Assembly: GCF_030644365.1 (NCBI RefSeq)
Contig: NZ_CP130058.1
Location: 1,302,001-1,366,000 of the forward strand
Origin: Schaalia sp. HMT-172
GTDB taxonomy: Bacteria > Actinomycetota > Actinomycetes > Actinomycetales > Actinomycetaceae
Direction: 5' to 3'
Length of the DNA: 64,000 nucleotides
The notes beneath the pieces were generated by a model. It saw nothing but the letters and a program-made list of their open reading frames with translations, searched no databases and was not told the DNA's origin. The position numbers and the translations under genes are program-made. Positions 1 to 8,745 of the stretch are shown one piece after another. Numbering within the stretch: the first letter of the stretch is position 1; every line of letters starts with the position of its first letter.

Positions 1-1
1 C

Positions 2-508
2 GTCCTGTCGATCGAGGCGTGGCAGCTGGCCGCCGATTCGTCGACGCGCTTCGGCTGCGACGTCTCCGCGGTTCTGTCGTGCTCGACGGTCGCCCAGACG
101 TGGCAGGCCCGTATTCTGGGATTCCCCAACGCCTTCCTCGGCATTTTCTTCGAGGCGGTGGTCTTGGCTATCTCCGTCGCGATTGCCTCCGGCGTGCGAT
201 TCCCGCGCTGGTACATGGCCTGCACGAATCTCCTGTACACGGTCGCGCTGTTTTTCGCGTTCTGGCTCTTCAGCCAGTCCTACTTCGTCATTCAGGTTCT
301 GTGCCCGTGGTGCCTCCTCATCACGCTCACGACGACGCTCGTGTTCGGCGGTATTACGCGCATCAATATTCGTGACGGCGTGATTCCGGCGCCGGAGTCT
401 GTGCGTCGCATTGTTGGCCAGGGCCTGGATTGGGCGTTGTGGGGGCTCATCGTCTTTGGTGTGCTCGCGATGGTGGTCGCCAAGTATGGGCTTAAGCTCT
501 TGGGCTGA
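2..508 (+). CDS. Vitamin K epoxide reductase (VKOR) family protein, 5' partial
   Basis: The gene enters from the left edge of the window, so only the last 168 residues are visible. It is a multi-spanning membrane protein. A CDxSxxLSC-type motif (cysteines near visible residues 19 and 27) and a CPWC motif (residues 101-104) are the two cysteine pairs of bacterial VKOR homologues. In actinobacteria these enzymes re-oxidise DsbA-like thiol oxidases using quinone, driving disulfide formation in secreted proteins. At least three hydrophobic helices are visible, including one that ends the protein. A DsbA-like partner, if linked, lies outside the window. The family is assigned from motifs; the partner is an inference. 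Confidence 0.88.
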   Translation, partial: VLSIEAWQLAADSSTRFGCDVSAVLSCSTVAQTWQARILGFPNAFLGIFFEAVVLAISVAIASGVRFPRWYMACTNLLYTVALFFAFWLFSQSYFVIQVLCPWCLLITLTTTLVFGGITRINIRDGVIPAPESVRRIVGQGLDWALWGLIVFGVLAMVVAKYGLKLLG

Positions 509-549
509 GCGGTACCGCAGATGAGCCCGCGCCGTGTTTCACTAGGCTC

Positions 550-2532
550 ATGATGTCCACGCAGGGTCTGCTCGACGGTTTCGACCCGCCTGCCACACGC
601 AGCGCGGAGGTCGCCCGCGTGCTCGTCGACGTGGATCTGGCTCACATGGACCGGCCGCTCGACTACCTCGTCCCCGACGGACTCGTTGACCAGGCCACGG
701 TCGGCTCTCTCGTTCGTGTGCGCTTCTCCGGCAACCGCGTTGACGGCTGGATTATCGAGCGCACCCGCCGCGAGGTGAGCGACGGCGTCGGCCGTCTCGA
801 GGCCGTCGTGTCGGCAACGCCCGTGCTCACGCCCTCCCTGTACGAGGCCGCACGCCGCGTTGCGTCACGTTTCCTTGCCACCACCTCCCAGGTGCTCTCA
901 CTTGCGCTGCCGCCCCGGCACGCGCGCGCGGAGAAGGACGTGCTAGCCAGTGCGCCTGGCGCGTGGCCTCTCGTTGATAGCCCGGCTGCAGGGGAGGGAT
1001 GGCGCGCATATTCGGCCGGTCAGGCCCTGCTGTCGCGACTGGCGGCGGGGGAGAGCCCCCGCGCCATCGTCACCTCCCTGCACCCTCACCTGCGTTCGTG
1101 TCTGTCGGAAGCTGTGGCCGCAACTGTGTCATCGGGGCGCAGCGTCATAGTGATCACGGCGACCGGCGAGCAGGCCACGCGCGTGGCCCACGACCTCGAG
1201 CAGGATCTCGCCGTTCCCGCGGTCGTCAGCGGAGGAGAGGTGAGTGCCGAGGAGCGTTACCGCGTTCACGTCGCCGCTTCCCTGGGCCGCGTTCCCGTCG
1301 TGGTGGGTACTCGCTCGGCCGCGTGGGTTCCCTGCGCGTCCCTCGGGCTCATCATCATCCTTGACGATGGGGACGATCGTCTGCGCGAGCGTCGTTTTCC
1401 TCGCTGCGATGCCCTCGACGTGGCCGTGCAACGCTGCGCGGTTGAGGGCGCCGGCCTACTCGTCCTGTCCGCGTCCCGTTCGGTCAAGGCTCAGGCTCTC
1501 GTCCGCTACGGTTGGGCGGTGAGTGTCGATCCCACCGTGCACGCGCTGCGCGAGGCTACGCCGCGCGTGCACCTGCACGGGCAGGTTGAGGCACAACGAG
1601 AGGGAGCCGGCGGACACATGCGCATCCCGCAGGCCGCCTTACGCATGATTCGCCAGGGCCTGCGCGACGGGCCGGTCCTTATCCAGGTGGCGTCCGCAGG
1701 CTACTGGCCGACCGTCGTGTGCCGCCGCTGCGAGGAGCATGCGCGCTGCCCGCGATGCTTCGGGCCTCTGACGATGAGCGCCGACGAGGCGCTTTCGTGT
1801 GCCTGGTGCGGGCGCGAACCTAGCTCTTGGCGGTGCCCCCACTGCTCTGGGCGAGAGCTGCGCGGTGCCCGCGTGGGTTCCTCGCGCACGGCTGAGGAGA
1901 TCGCTCGAAACCTGCCTGAGGCCTCCGTGCTCGAGTCTTCGGCTGCCCATCGCATCAGTCGCACGCTTCCGTCTCGCCCCACCGTCATCGTTGCGACGGC
2001 GGGCGCCGAACCCCACGTCGACGGCGGCTACGCCTGCGGGATCGTTCTCGATGCCGCAGCCCTCGCCGGGCGGGCGGAGCTGTGGGCCCCCGAGGAGGCT
2101 GCGCGGCGCTGGCTTCGCGCCCTCTCGCTCGTGCGCCCGGGCCGCCCGGGCCTCGTCGTCGGGACGATTCCTGAGGCTTTGGGCCAGATGCTGGTTCGTT
2201 GGTCACCCACCGACTACGCGGAGCGACTTCTCGACGAGCGTGAGGCCCTCGGCTTTTTCCCCGCGTGCACGATGGTTGCCCTGGACGGCCCCGCTGCGCA
2301 GGTGCGCCAGGTCGCTGACCAGGCCGTGCGCGAGGGCGGTGCACAGCTCGTAGGTACGGTGGCTGTGCCAGCTACCCGTGAGGGTGAGGAGAACCAGGTG
2401 CGTACCCTCGTGCGTGCTCCGCTGCCGGACAGCGCGCACATGCTCGCCTCGCTTGCCGACATTCGGCGCTCGCGTAGCGCACGCAAGGCACCACTGGTGA
2501 AAATGAGCGTGAACCCACCGGAGCTCTTCTAA
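550..2532 (+). CDS. priA: Primosomal protein N' (PriA), degenerate actinobacterial form
   Basis: This 660-residue protein has the PriA layout: an N-terminal 3'-DNA-binding domain (about residues 20-110), a RecA-like core, and a zinc-binding module with eight cysteines in CxxC pairs at about residues 391-437. PriA reloads the replisome at stalled forks. The helicase core has lost its canonical motifs: no GxGKT Walker A is visible where expected, and the DEEH box is replaced by a DDGD-like sequence. The same degeneration is known in other actinobacteria, so the protein probably acts as a structural restart factor rather than an ATP-driven helicase. Two in-frame ATGs (550 and 553) are possible starts. 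fmt follows 34 bases downstream. Confidence 0.9.
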   Translation: MMSTQGLLDGFDPPATRSAEVARVLVDVDLAHMDRPLDYLVPDGLVDQATVGSLVRVRFSGNRVDGWIIERTRREVSDGVGRLEAVVSATPVLTPSLYEAARRVASRFLATTSQVLSLALPPRHARAEKDVLASAPGAWPLVDSPAAGEGWRAYSAGQALLSRLAAGESPRAIVTSLHPHLRSCLSEAVAATVSSGRSVIVITATGEQATRVAHDLEQDLAVPAVVSGGEVSAEERYRVHVAASLGRVPVVVGTRSAAWVPCASLGLIIILDDGDDRLRERRFPRCDALDVAVQRCAVEGAGLLVLSASRSVKAQALVRYGWAVSVDPTVHALREATPRVHLHGQVEAQREGAGGHMRIPQAALRMIRQGLRDGPVLIQVASAGYWPTVVCRRCEEHARCPRCFGPLTMSADEALSCAWCGREPSSWRCPHCSGRELRGARVGSSRTAEEIARNLPEASVLESSAAHRISRTLPSRPTVIVATAGAEPHVDGGYACGIVLDAAALAGRAELWAPEEAARRWLRALSLVRPGRPGLVVGTIPEALGQMLVRWSPTDYAERLLDEREALGFFPACTMVALDGPAAQVRQVADQAVREGGAQLVGTVAVPATREGEENQVRTLVRAPLPDSAHMLASLADIRRSRSARKAPLVKMSVNPPELF

Positions 2533-2553
2533 GTCCGAGGCCACGCGGTGCCG

Positions 2554-2559
2554 TAAACT
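2554..2559 (+). promoter_or_regulatory. -10 box of fmt, probable leaderless promoter
   Basis: TAAACT lies seven bases before the fmt GTG. Transcription would begin at or next to the start codon, and no Shine-Dalgarno is present. Confidence 0.5.
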
Positions 2560-2566
2560 GGCGCCC

Positions 2567-3502
2567 GTGCGCATTATTTTTGCTGGAACTCCCCACGCCG
2601 CAGTGCCCACACTGCGCGCCCTGCTTGCCTCCCCCCATGAGGTCGCCCTCGTGATCACCCGTCCGCCAGCGCGGCGCGGACGGGGTAAAACGCTGTATCC
2701 GTCTCCCGTGGCCGAGGTTGCCGCACAGGCTGGCATTGAGCTGGCGGAGACGACGACAGTGAAGACGCCGGAGATCGGCGAGCGCATCGCTGCCGTGGGA
2801 GCCGACCTCGGTGTCGTCGTGGCCTACGGGGGGCTCATCCCTCCCGCCGTCCTGGCGATGCCGACACACGGATGGGTGAACCTACACTTTTCTGACCTGC
2901 CCCGATGGCGCGGCGCAGCGCCTGTCCAGTGGGCGATACGCGAGGGTGACACTGAGACGGCCTCGTGCGTCTTCAACCTTGAAGAGGGGCTCGATACCGG
3001 CGACGTCTACTCGCGCGTCGCGGTGCCGATCGGGCGCGAGAGCGCCGGCGAGCTGCTGAGCGCGATGGCGCAGGCGGGTGCCGCCCAAGCCCTTGACGTC
3101 GTCGATAAGCTCCAGGCTGGGACCGCGGTCGCGCTCCCGCAGAGCGCGACGGGCATCACGCACGCACGCCGCCTGGAGCACGCCGACGGTTACGTCTCCT
3201 TCACGCGCAGCGCCGAGGAAGAGGATCGCATTATCCGCTCCGTCACGCCCAACCCGGGCGCCTACACGATCCTGCCCGGCGGCACGCGCATGAAGCTTGG
3301 CGTGGCGATGCCGGTGGAGCGCGATGACCTGGAGCCAGGCCAGCTGGACATCACGAAGAAGCAGGTGAGCGTCGGCTGCGCGGGCGGCGCGCTCATCCTC
3401 GGTCAGGTCGCACCCGCCGGTAAGTCCTGGATGGACGCCGCGGCGTGGGCTCGTGGCGCCAGGCCGGATGTCACGATGCGCATCGGTGGTGCGAGACGAT
3501 GA
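2567..3502 (+). CDS. fmt: Methionyl-tRNA formyltransferase
   Basis: Transfers a formyl group from 10-formyltetrahydrofolate to initiator Met-tRNA in the cytoplasm. The 311-residue length is normal. The N-terminal Rossmann fold carries the catalytic triad at N105, H107 (in an LPRWRGAAP context) and D143 (GLDTGD), matching N106/H108/D144 of the E. coli enzyme. A C-terminal OB-like tRNA-binding domain follows. The start is GTG without a Shine-Dalgarno, consistent with a leaderless mRNA. Its stop overlaps the rsmB ATG (ATGA), so both are translationally coupled, as in many bacteria. Confidence 0.97.
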   Translation: MRIIFAGTPHAAVPTLRALLASPHEVALVITRPPARRGRGKTLYPSPVAEVAAQAGIELAETTTVKTPEIGERIAAVGADLGVVVAYGGLIPPAVLAMPTHGWVNLHFSDLPRWRGAAPVQWAIREGDTETASCVFNLEEGLDTGDVYSRVAVPIGRESAGELLSAMAQAGAAQALDVVDKLQAGTAVALPQSATGITHARRLEHADGYVSFTRSAEEEDRIIRSVTPNPGAYTILPGGTRMKLGVAMPVERDDLEPGQLDITKKQVSVGCAGGALILGQVAPAGKSWMDAAAWARGARPDVTMRIGGARR

Positions 3503-4971
3503 GCGAACGCCGATACTCCGACGGCTACCGCAAGCTGCGTCGCGCCGACGAGCCCCGGCGCATCGCCTACGAGGTCCTCTACGAGGTCCAGGCCAAGGGC
3601 GCCTTCGCGAACATCCTGTTGCCCAAGGCGCTGCGTCAGGCGCGCCGGGACGGGCACTTCACCGACCGCGACGCGGCCTTCACCTCCGAGCTCGTCCACG
3701 GCACGCTGCGCGCGATTGGGCGCCTCGACTGGGTCATCGCGCGCCACGTGGATCGGCCGCTGGCCGACCTGGATCCGCGCGTTGTAGTGCTGGCGCGCAT
3801 GGGCGCCCACCAGCTCCTCGACATGCGCGTTCCCGACCATGCGGCCGTCTCAGCGACGGTGGACGTCGCCCGCGAGCACCTGTCCGACGGCCCCGTTCGA
3901 TTCGTCAACGCCGTCCTGCGCTCGATCACGCGCGAGAGTAGCGAGGAGCGCGAGGCCGCCATGGCCGCCATCTCGGACGTGGACGAGGCGCTGGGCGTGC
4001 GCTACTCGCATCCCGCGTGGATGGTGCGCGCGTTCCGCGAGGCGCTCGTCGCGCACGGCTACTCGCCGGACGAGCTTGAGGACGTCCTCGCAGCGGACAA
4101 CGAGGTGCCCACCGTGACACTCGTCGCGCGCCCGGGCCTGATGAGCGTGGACGAACTCGCCGACGAGGCGGAGGATATCCTCGATACGCGCGTGGCCCTC
4201 GGTGCCATCTCCCCGCGCGCTGTGCTGCTCGAATCGGGTGATCCAGCGCGACTTCCCTCGATTCGCGACGGCCGCGCGGGCGCCCAGGATGAGGGTTCTC
4301 AGCTCGCCGCGCTCATCGCCGCGCACGCGCCCTTGGATGGGGGAGCGGATGAGCGCTGGCTTGACCTGTGCGCGGGTCCGGGCGGTAAGGCGGCGATGCT
4401 CGCGGGGCTGGCGCAGGAGCGCGGGGCTCGCGTGATCGCCAACGAGGTCCATCGCCATCGTGCCCGTCTCATCGAACGCACGACGCGGCTCTACGACTCC
4501 ATCGAGGTGGTCAGCGGGGATGGGCGCAGCTTTGGCGGCGGGCGCAGCGCCTGGCCGCTCGCGTCCTTCGACCGCGTCGTCGTCGATGCTCCATGCTCGG
4601 GCATGGGGTCGCTGCGCAGGCGGCCCGAGTCGCGGTGGAATCGCACCCCCGCGGATGTGGAGGAGCTGACGGAGTTGCAGGCTGAGCTCCTGGACCGCGC
4701 CGTCGCACTGACGCGCCCCGGCGGCGTCCTAACCTACATCACATGCTCGCCGCACGCGGCCGAAACCCGCGACCAGGTCGCGCGTCTGCTCGAGGTCGGC
4801 GACGTCGACCTGTGTGACACTGTCGCACTCGCCGACGACTGTGCTCCATCGCCGCTTGGCGTGCCAGACGCGGCGGGCCGCCTATCCGGCGCGGCGGGCC
4901 GCACCCTGCAACTGTGGGATCACCGGTTTGGCACGGATCTTATGTTTGTGGCGTGCCTGCGCAGACGCTAG
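3499..4971 (+). CDS. rsmB: 16S rRNA (cytosine(967)-C5)-methyltransferase RsmB
   Basis: SAM-dependent m5C rRNA methyltransferase, 490 residues. An N-terminal NusB-like RNA-binding domain (about residues 15-150) precedes the Rossmann methyltransferase domain. The SAM-binding loop DLCAGPGG starts at D289; the release cysteine is C366 (APCSG) and the nucleophile is C416 (TCSPH). The ATG at 3499 is chosen because it overlaps the fmt stop as ATGA; an in-frame upstream extension from 3445 lies inside fmt and is unlikely. rpe follows 10 bases after the stop. Confidence 0.95.
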   Translation: MSERRYSDGYRKLRRADEPRRIAYEVLYEVQAKGAFANILLPKALRQARRDGHFTDRDAAFTSELVHGTLRAIGRLDWVIARHVDRPLADLDPRVVVLARMGAHQLLDMRVPDHAAVSATVDVAREHLSDGPVRFVNAVLRSITRESSEEREAAMAAISDVDEALGVRYSHPAWMVRAFREALVAHGYSPDELEDVLAADNEVPTVTLVARPGLMSVDELADEAEDILDTRVALGAISPRAVLLESGDPARLPSIRDGRAGAQDEGSQLAALIAAHAPLDGGADERWLDLCAGPGGKAAMLAGLAQERGARVIANEVHRHRARLIERTTRLYDSIEVVSGDGRSFGGGRSAWPLASFDRVVVDAPCSGMGSLRRRPESRWNRTPADVEELTELQAELLDRAVALTRPGGVLTYITCSPHAAETRDQVARLLEVGDVDLCDTVALADDCAPSPLGVPDAAGRLSGAAGRTLQLWDHRFGTDLMFVACLRRR

Positions 4972-4974
4972 CAT
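4969..4974 (+). promoter_or_regulatory. -10 box of rpe, probable leaderless promoter
   Basis: TAGCAT ends seven bases before the rpe ATG and overlaps the rsmB stop codon. It would allow rpe to be transcribed independently of fmt-rsmB. Confidence 0.45.
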
Positions 4975-4981
4975 ATGCGTT

Positions 4982-5644
4982 ATGAACGCCACAATTAGCC
5001 CCTCGATCCTGAACTGCGACATCGCCGACCTGCGCGGCGAACTCGCGAAGATCGCCGGAGCCGACGTCGCCCACGTCGACGTCATGGATAACCATTTCGT
5101 GCCAAACCTGTCGTGGGGGCTCCCGGTCGCTGAGGCCGTCGTCAAGTCCGGGATCCTCCCGGTGGACGCCCATCTCATGATCGAGGATCCCGATCGCTGG
5201 GCGCCCGGCTACGCGGAGGTCGGATGCCACTCGGTGACCTTTCACGCCGAGGCTGCGGCCGCGCCGCTTCGCCTGGCGCGGGAGCTGCATCGTCTGGGGG
5301 CGCGCGCGGGGCTGGCGCTCAAGCCTGCGACTGACATCGCGCCCTTCGTGGATATCCTCAACGAGTTCGACATGATCCTGATCATGACTGTCGAGCCTGG
5401 ATTTGGCGGCCAGTCTTTCATCGAGCAGATGATTCCCAAGATCGAACGCACCCGGGCGGCCATCAACGCCGCCGGCCTGGAGGTGTCGATTCAGGTGGAC
5501 GGCGGGATCTCGCGCGCGACTATCGAGCGCGCGGCCATCGCTGGCGCCGATAACTTCGTCGCCGGCTCCGCTGTGTTCCGCGCTGAGGACGCCCACCGCG
5601 AGGTGGAGGCGCTGCGCGAGCTCGCGAACGCCCACACTCACTGA
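4982..5644 (+). CDS. rpe: Ribulose-phosphate 3-epimerase
   Basis: Interconverts ribulose 5-phosphate and xylulose 5-phosphate in the pentose phosphate pathway. The 220-residue TIM barrel is of normal size and shows the family signatures: SPSIL near the N-terminus, [12 protein letters not shown] (metal ligands H34 and D36), VDAHLMI, and QVDGGI with the second catalytic aspartate. The start at 4982 is the ATG directly before NATISPSIL; the reading frame is open further upstream only through the rsmB coding sequence. A hairpin terminator follows. The other pentose phosphate genes lie 33 kb away at 38-44 kb. Confidence 0.97.
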   Translation: MNATISPSILNCDIADLRGELAKIAGADVAHVDVMDNHFVPNLSWGLPVAEAVVKSGILPVDAHLMIEDPDRWAPGYAEVGCHSVTFHAEAAAAPLRLARELHRLGARAGLALKPATDIAPFVDILNEFDMILIMTVEPGFGGQSFIEQMIPKIERTRAAINAAGLEVSIQVDGGISRATIERAAIAGADNFVAGSAVFRAEDAHREVEALRELANAHTH

Positions 5645-5663
5645 TCGCGACTACGCCAATGAG

Positions 5664-5689
5664 CGGGACGGGGCTCGGGCCTCGTCCCG
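5664..5689 (+). terminator. Terminator-like hairpin after rpe
   Basis: Ten-base arms (one G-T pair) with a six-base loop; separates rpe from the FMN-riboswitch transcript. It contains a GGCCTCGTC sequence related to the dispersed motif described in the findings. Confidence 0.6.
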
Positions 5690-5748
5690 TTCGTGCACCG
5701 CGAACTCCTCTCGCAGCCACACGCCCCGCGTGGCACAATGGCAAGCGA

Positions 5749-5872
5749 GTACTCCGGGGTCGGTGAAAGTCCGAACCGGCGGTGATAGTCCGCGACCCGC
5801 CCTCACCGAACGAGGGCGGTTGAGCCGGTGAAATTCCGGCGCCGACGGTTACAGTCCGGATGGGAGGAGTGC
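5749..5872 (+). ncRNA. FMN riboswitch (RFN element)
   Basis: All conserved RFN segments are present in order: GGGGTCGGTGAAAGTCC, ACCGGCGGTGATAGTCCGCGACCC, a variable hairpin, GAGCCGGTGAAATTCCGG, and GACGGTTACAGTCCGGATGGGAG. The closing helix P1 pairs 5749-5755 with 5866-5872 over seven base pairs. FMN binding is expected to repress the downstream importer genes. The 3' strand of P1 contains GGAGGAG, a strong anti-SD match, so control may act on translation or on transcription termination. Its presence is the main evidence that the downstream transporter carries riboflavin or a related flavin. Confidence 0.96.
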
Positions 5873-5931
5873 ATGAGGCGCATGCGTGCGTCTGCTGTGC
5901 TGCGCGTACCCCCGGTGTCGGAAAGTAAGTC

Positions 5932-6705
5932 GTGGCATCTCGGAACAAGCCTCGCGGTGTGCTCACCGTCGCGGCACCGATCATCTTCTTCGCCCTGTTG
6001 CTGGCGGGTTGGTGGCTGTCGACCACGCTGACCGGCATCGAAGCCTGGCGCCTGCCCGATCCGCTCACTGTCGCCCGCAAGGGGGCGGCGCTCTTGCAGC
6101 GCCCGACCACCTGGCGCCAGATCGCGGTCACGGGCGGCGAGGCGGTTGCTGGGTGCGCGCTCGGAACGGTCGTTGCGCTGCCGTTAGCGTATGCAATCTA
6201 CCGTTGCCGCCTGTTGGCTGCGGCGGTGGAACCCTTCCTTGGGGCAACCCAGGCGTTGCCCGCCATCGCAATCGCCCCCATTCTCGTGCTGTGGGTCGGG
6301 TACGGCATCACGCCAATCGTCGTGCTGTGCGCGCTCATGGTGTTTTTCCCGATCCTGGTGTCCACGGTCGTCGGACTGCGTCATATCGACCGCGAGCTGC
6401 TTGAGGCGGCCGCGCTCGACGGGGCGAGGGGGTGGACGATGGCCCTGCACATGGAGATTCCGCTTGCGGCCCCCGCAATTCTCGGTGGTCTGCGCAACGG
6501 TTTCGCCCTGTCGGTCACGGGCGCAGTCGTGGGGGAGATGGTCATGGGAGGGTCCGGGCTCGGGCAGGTACTCACTCAAATGAGAAGCAACGTGGACACC
6601 GCCGGCATGTTCGTCATCATCGCGATCCTGTGCGTGATGGCGACGATCCTGTACGTCATCGTGTACCAGGTCGAGCGGTCGAAACGTTACGCCATCACGC
6701 AGTGA
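5932..6705 (+). CDS. ribX: Riboflavin ABC transporter permease (RibX-like)
   Basis: A 257-residue inner-membrane permease of the BPD/SsuC-like type with about six hydrophobic helices. The EAA loop that docks the ATPase is at about residues 158-185 (EAAALDGARGW). It follows an FMN riboswitch and precedes an NMT1/THI5-like binding lipoprotein, the arrangement known for RibXY riboflavin uptake systems. The GTG at 5932 is the first start after an in-frame stop at 5926 and has GGAAAG six bases upstream. No ATP-binding subunit is encoded beside it, so the transporter must share an ATPase encoded elsewhere. Specificity is inferred from the riboswitch. Confidence 0.85.
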   Translation: MASRNKPRGVLTVAAPIIFFALLLAGWWLSTTLTGIEAWRLPDPLTVARKGAALLQRPTTWRQIAVTGGEAVAGCALGTVVALPLAYAIYRCRLLAAAVEPFLGATQALPAIAIAPILVLWVGYGITPIVVLCALMVFFPILVSTVVGLRHIDRELLEAAALDGARGWTMALHMEIPLAAPAILGGLRNGFALSVTGAVVGEMVMGGSGLGQVLTQMRSNVDTAGMFVIIAILCVMATILYVIVYQVERSKRYAITQ

Positions 6706-6717
6706 AGGAGACATCCC

Positions 6718-7767
6718 TTGAAGCTTTCCACTATTGGTCGCGGCCTCGCACTCGGTGTGTGCGCCTCGCTGGTGCTGTCCGCTTGTGTGGCTGGTTCGAA
6801 CGCAGGCCAGTCGGGCTCGTCCGCAACCGGCGACGCCGACGTCACCATCGGTCTGACCTACATTCCGAACGTGCAGTTTGCGCCCGTGTACGTCGCCGAC
6901 GCGCAGGGCCTGTATAACGACGCGGGAGTGACGGTGACGGTGCGCCACCACGGCTCCGATGAGGGGCTCTTTACGGCGCTGTTGGCCGGGCAGGAGGACG
7001 TCGTTATCGCCTCGGGCGACGAGGCTGTGGTGGCCGCCTCGCAGGGCCTGGACCTCGTCTCGATCGGGCAGTACTACGCGTCCTACCCCGGCACTGTCAT
7101 CGTTCCCGCGGATTCTCCGATCGCGACCCTCGCAGACCTGAAGGGCAAGACGATTGGCATTCCCGGCGAGTATGGCTCGAGCTACTACGCGACCCTCGCG
7201 GCGATCAAGGCCGGCGGTCTGCAGACCTCCGACGTGACTATTTCGTCGATCGGCTACACGCAGCAGGCGGCCCTGGCGGCCGGCCAGGTGGACGCGGTCG
7301 TCGGTTTCACGAACAACGACGCGGTGCAGATGCGCCTGTCGGGTCTCGACATTCGCGAGATTCCACTCGATGACGGTTCCACCCCACTGGTCGCGGCCTC
7401 GATTGTGACGACGCGCGAATGGGCGCAGTCCCACCCGGATGCGGCGCGCGCGGTCGTCTCTGCAACCACCGAGGCGATGAATGCGATCGCCGCCGATCCC
7501 CAGGTCGCGCTCGATGCGACTGCGCAGTGGGATACGACGCTGACCGATGAGACGTCGCTCGGCGCGGCGAACGCGGTGCTCGCTGCGACCGTTCCACTGT
7601 GGCTCGGCGACGACGCGCGGGCGGATGGGGTTCAGGATCTCGCGACGTGGTCGTCGATGGTGTCGTTCCTGTCCTCCATCGGCGTCCTCGAAGGGGACGT
7701 GGATCCGTCCGCTATCGTGACAAACGAGTACGCCGACGCCGGTGCCCAGGCCTCGTCTCAATCCTGA
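6718..7767 (+). CDS. ribY: Riboflavin ABC transporter substrate-binding lipoprotein (RibY-like)
   Basis: A 349-residue secreted lipoprotein. The signal peptide ends in the lipobox LSAC with C23 as the lipidation site. The mature part is an NMT1/THI5-like periplasmic-binding fold, with the typical opening VTIGLTYIPNVQFAPVYVA and a conserved GIPGEYGSSYYATL segment around residues 142-155. It starts at TTG, with GAAGGAG well placed upstream, 12 bases after the ribX stop. It should capture riboflavin or a flavin precursor outside the membrane and deliver it to RibX. The ligand is inferred from the riboswitch and gene pair. Confidence 0.85.
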   Translation: MKLSTIGRGLALGVCASLVLSACVAGSNAGQSGSSATGDADVTIGLTYIPNVQFAPVYVADAQGLYNDAGVTVTVRHHGSDEGLFTALLAGQEDVVIASGDEAVVAASQGLDLVSIGQYYASYPGTVIVPADSPIATLADLKGKTIGIPGEYGSSYYATLAAIKAGGLQTSDVTISSIGYTQQAALAAGQVDAVVGFTNNDAVQMRLSGLDIREIPLDDGSTPLVAASIVTTREWAQSHPDAARAVVSATTEAMNAIAADPQVALDATAQWDTTLTDETSLGAANAVLAATVPLWLGDDARADGVQDLATWSSMVSFLSSIGVLEGDVDPSAIVTNEYADAGAQASSQS

Positions 7768-7803
7768 CGGTGCGCCGCACGCACGGGACGCGCACGCGTC
7801 GCG

Positions 7804-7809
7804 TAGGGT
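7804..7809 (+). promoter_or_regulatory. -10 box of pafB, probable leaderless promoter
   Basis: TAGGGT ends six bases before the pafB GTG; no Shine-Dalgarno is seen. Confidence 0.45.
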
Positions 7810-7815
7810 AGGTGG

Positions 7816-8745
7816 GTGAGCACCGCCCCTACCGCCAACGTGCGCGTCCTTGAGCTTTTCGTCGAGCTCCTGGGTGCGCGGCCGGGACGCACCAAGGCGC
7901 AGTTGCGTTCCCTTCCCGGCTATCGAGGCCTGGCCGACGACGCGTTCGAGACACAGTTTCAGCGCGACAAAGACGCCCTGCGCGACGCCGGGGCACACCT
8001 GAGCATTGGGCGCGGGGAGCGTTATTCGATTGCGCGTGATTCTTTCGCCCCCGACATTGAGGTCACGAGTGTGGACCGGGTGCTGCTCTCGCTTGCTGCC
8101 CGCGCCTGGGACCGCGCGGATATCGTGGCGGATTCGATCGACGCGAAGGCGGCGGCCGCGTCGGATGAGGACATCTCCGCGCCCGCGATTCGCTTGGGGC
8201 TGCGGGGGCTGGAGGCCGCGACGTCTTTCGCGCGCGCTATTCGCGAGCGCCGCGTCGTGAGCTTCGAGTACCCGGGGTCGGGGGATCTGACAGAGCGCGC
8301 GGTGGAGCCGTGGGCCCTGAGCGTTCAGGGGCGGGCGCTGTACCTGTGGGGCTGGGATCTGGATCGGGACGCGGAGCGCACGTTCCGCGTGTCTCGCGTG
8401 CGCTCCGCGGTTGAGTTCTTGGGGGAGGAGGGTGACGCCTCTCCGGCCCCCGCGCGCGTCGCCCCGCGCGTCTCCTCGCTGGTGTCCCCGCTTGTTCGCA
8501 TCCGACGGGGCAGTACCGCGCGGAGTCTGCTCGCGGGGTACGAGGCCTTGGATGAGCGCGCAGCGAGCGTGCACACGCGTGAGGGCTGGGAGCCTGTGAG
8601 CCTGGAGGATGGTGAGATCGGCACGTGGATCGCCCGGCTCTTGCCGTTGGCAGCCGACGTGGTCGTCATCGGTCCCGACGCGCTGCGCGCAGCGATGCTC
8701 GACCGCCTACGATCGGCTGCGGCCTGGGGAGGAAACGATGCCTGA
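7816..8745 (+). CDS. pafB: WYL-domain transcriptional regulator PafB
   Basis: A 309-residue protein with an N-terminal winged helix (about residues 5-70) and a WYL domain (about residues 130-210). In mycobacteria PafB and PafC form a heterodimer that activates most DNA-damage genes independently of LexA; the WYL domain senses single-stranded nucleic acid. It overlaps pafC by eight bases. No Pup-proteasome accessory genes are next to it, although the name comes from that locus in mycobacteria. The function is transferred from the family. Confidence 0.88.
   Translation: MSTAPTANVRVLELFVELLGARPGRTKAQLRSLPGYRGLADDAFETQFQRDKDALRDAGAHLSIGRGERYSIARDSFAPDIEVTSVDRVLLSLAARAWDRADIVADSIDAKAAAASDEDISAPAIRLGLRGLEAATSFARAIRERRVVSFEYPGSGDLTERAVEPWALSVQGRALYLWGWDLDRDAERTFRVSRVRSAVEFLGEEGDASPAPARVAPRVSSLVSPLVRIRRGSTARSLLAGYEALDERAASVHTREGWEPVSLEDGEIGTWIARLLPLAADVVVIGPDALRAAMLDRLRSAAAWGGNDA

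Noticed and set aside
6184-8574. Long minus-strand open frame (796 codons) across ribX, ribY and pafB
   Set aside because: Covers three well-supported plus-strand genes; Arg/His-rich with no recognisable fold.
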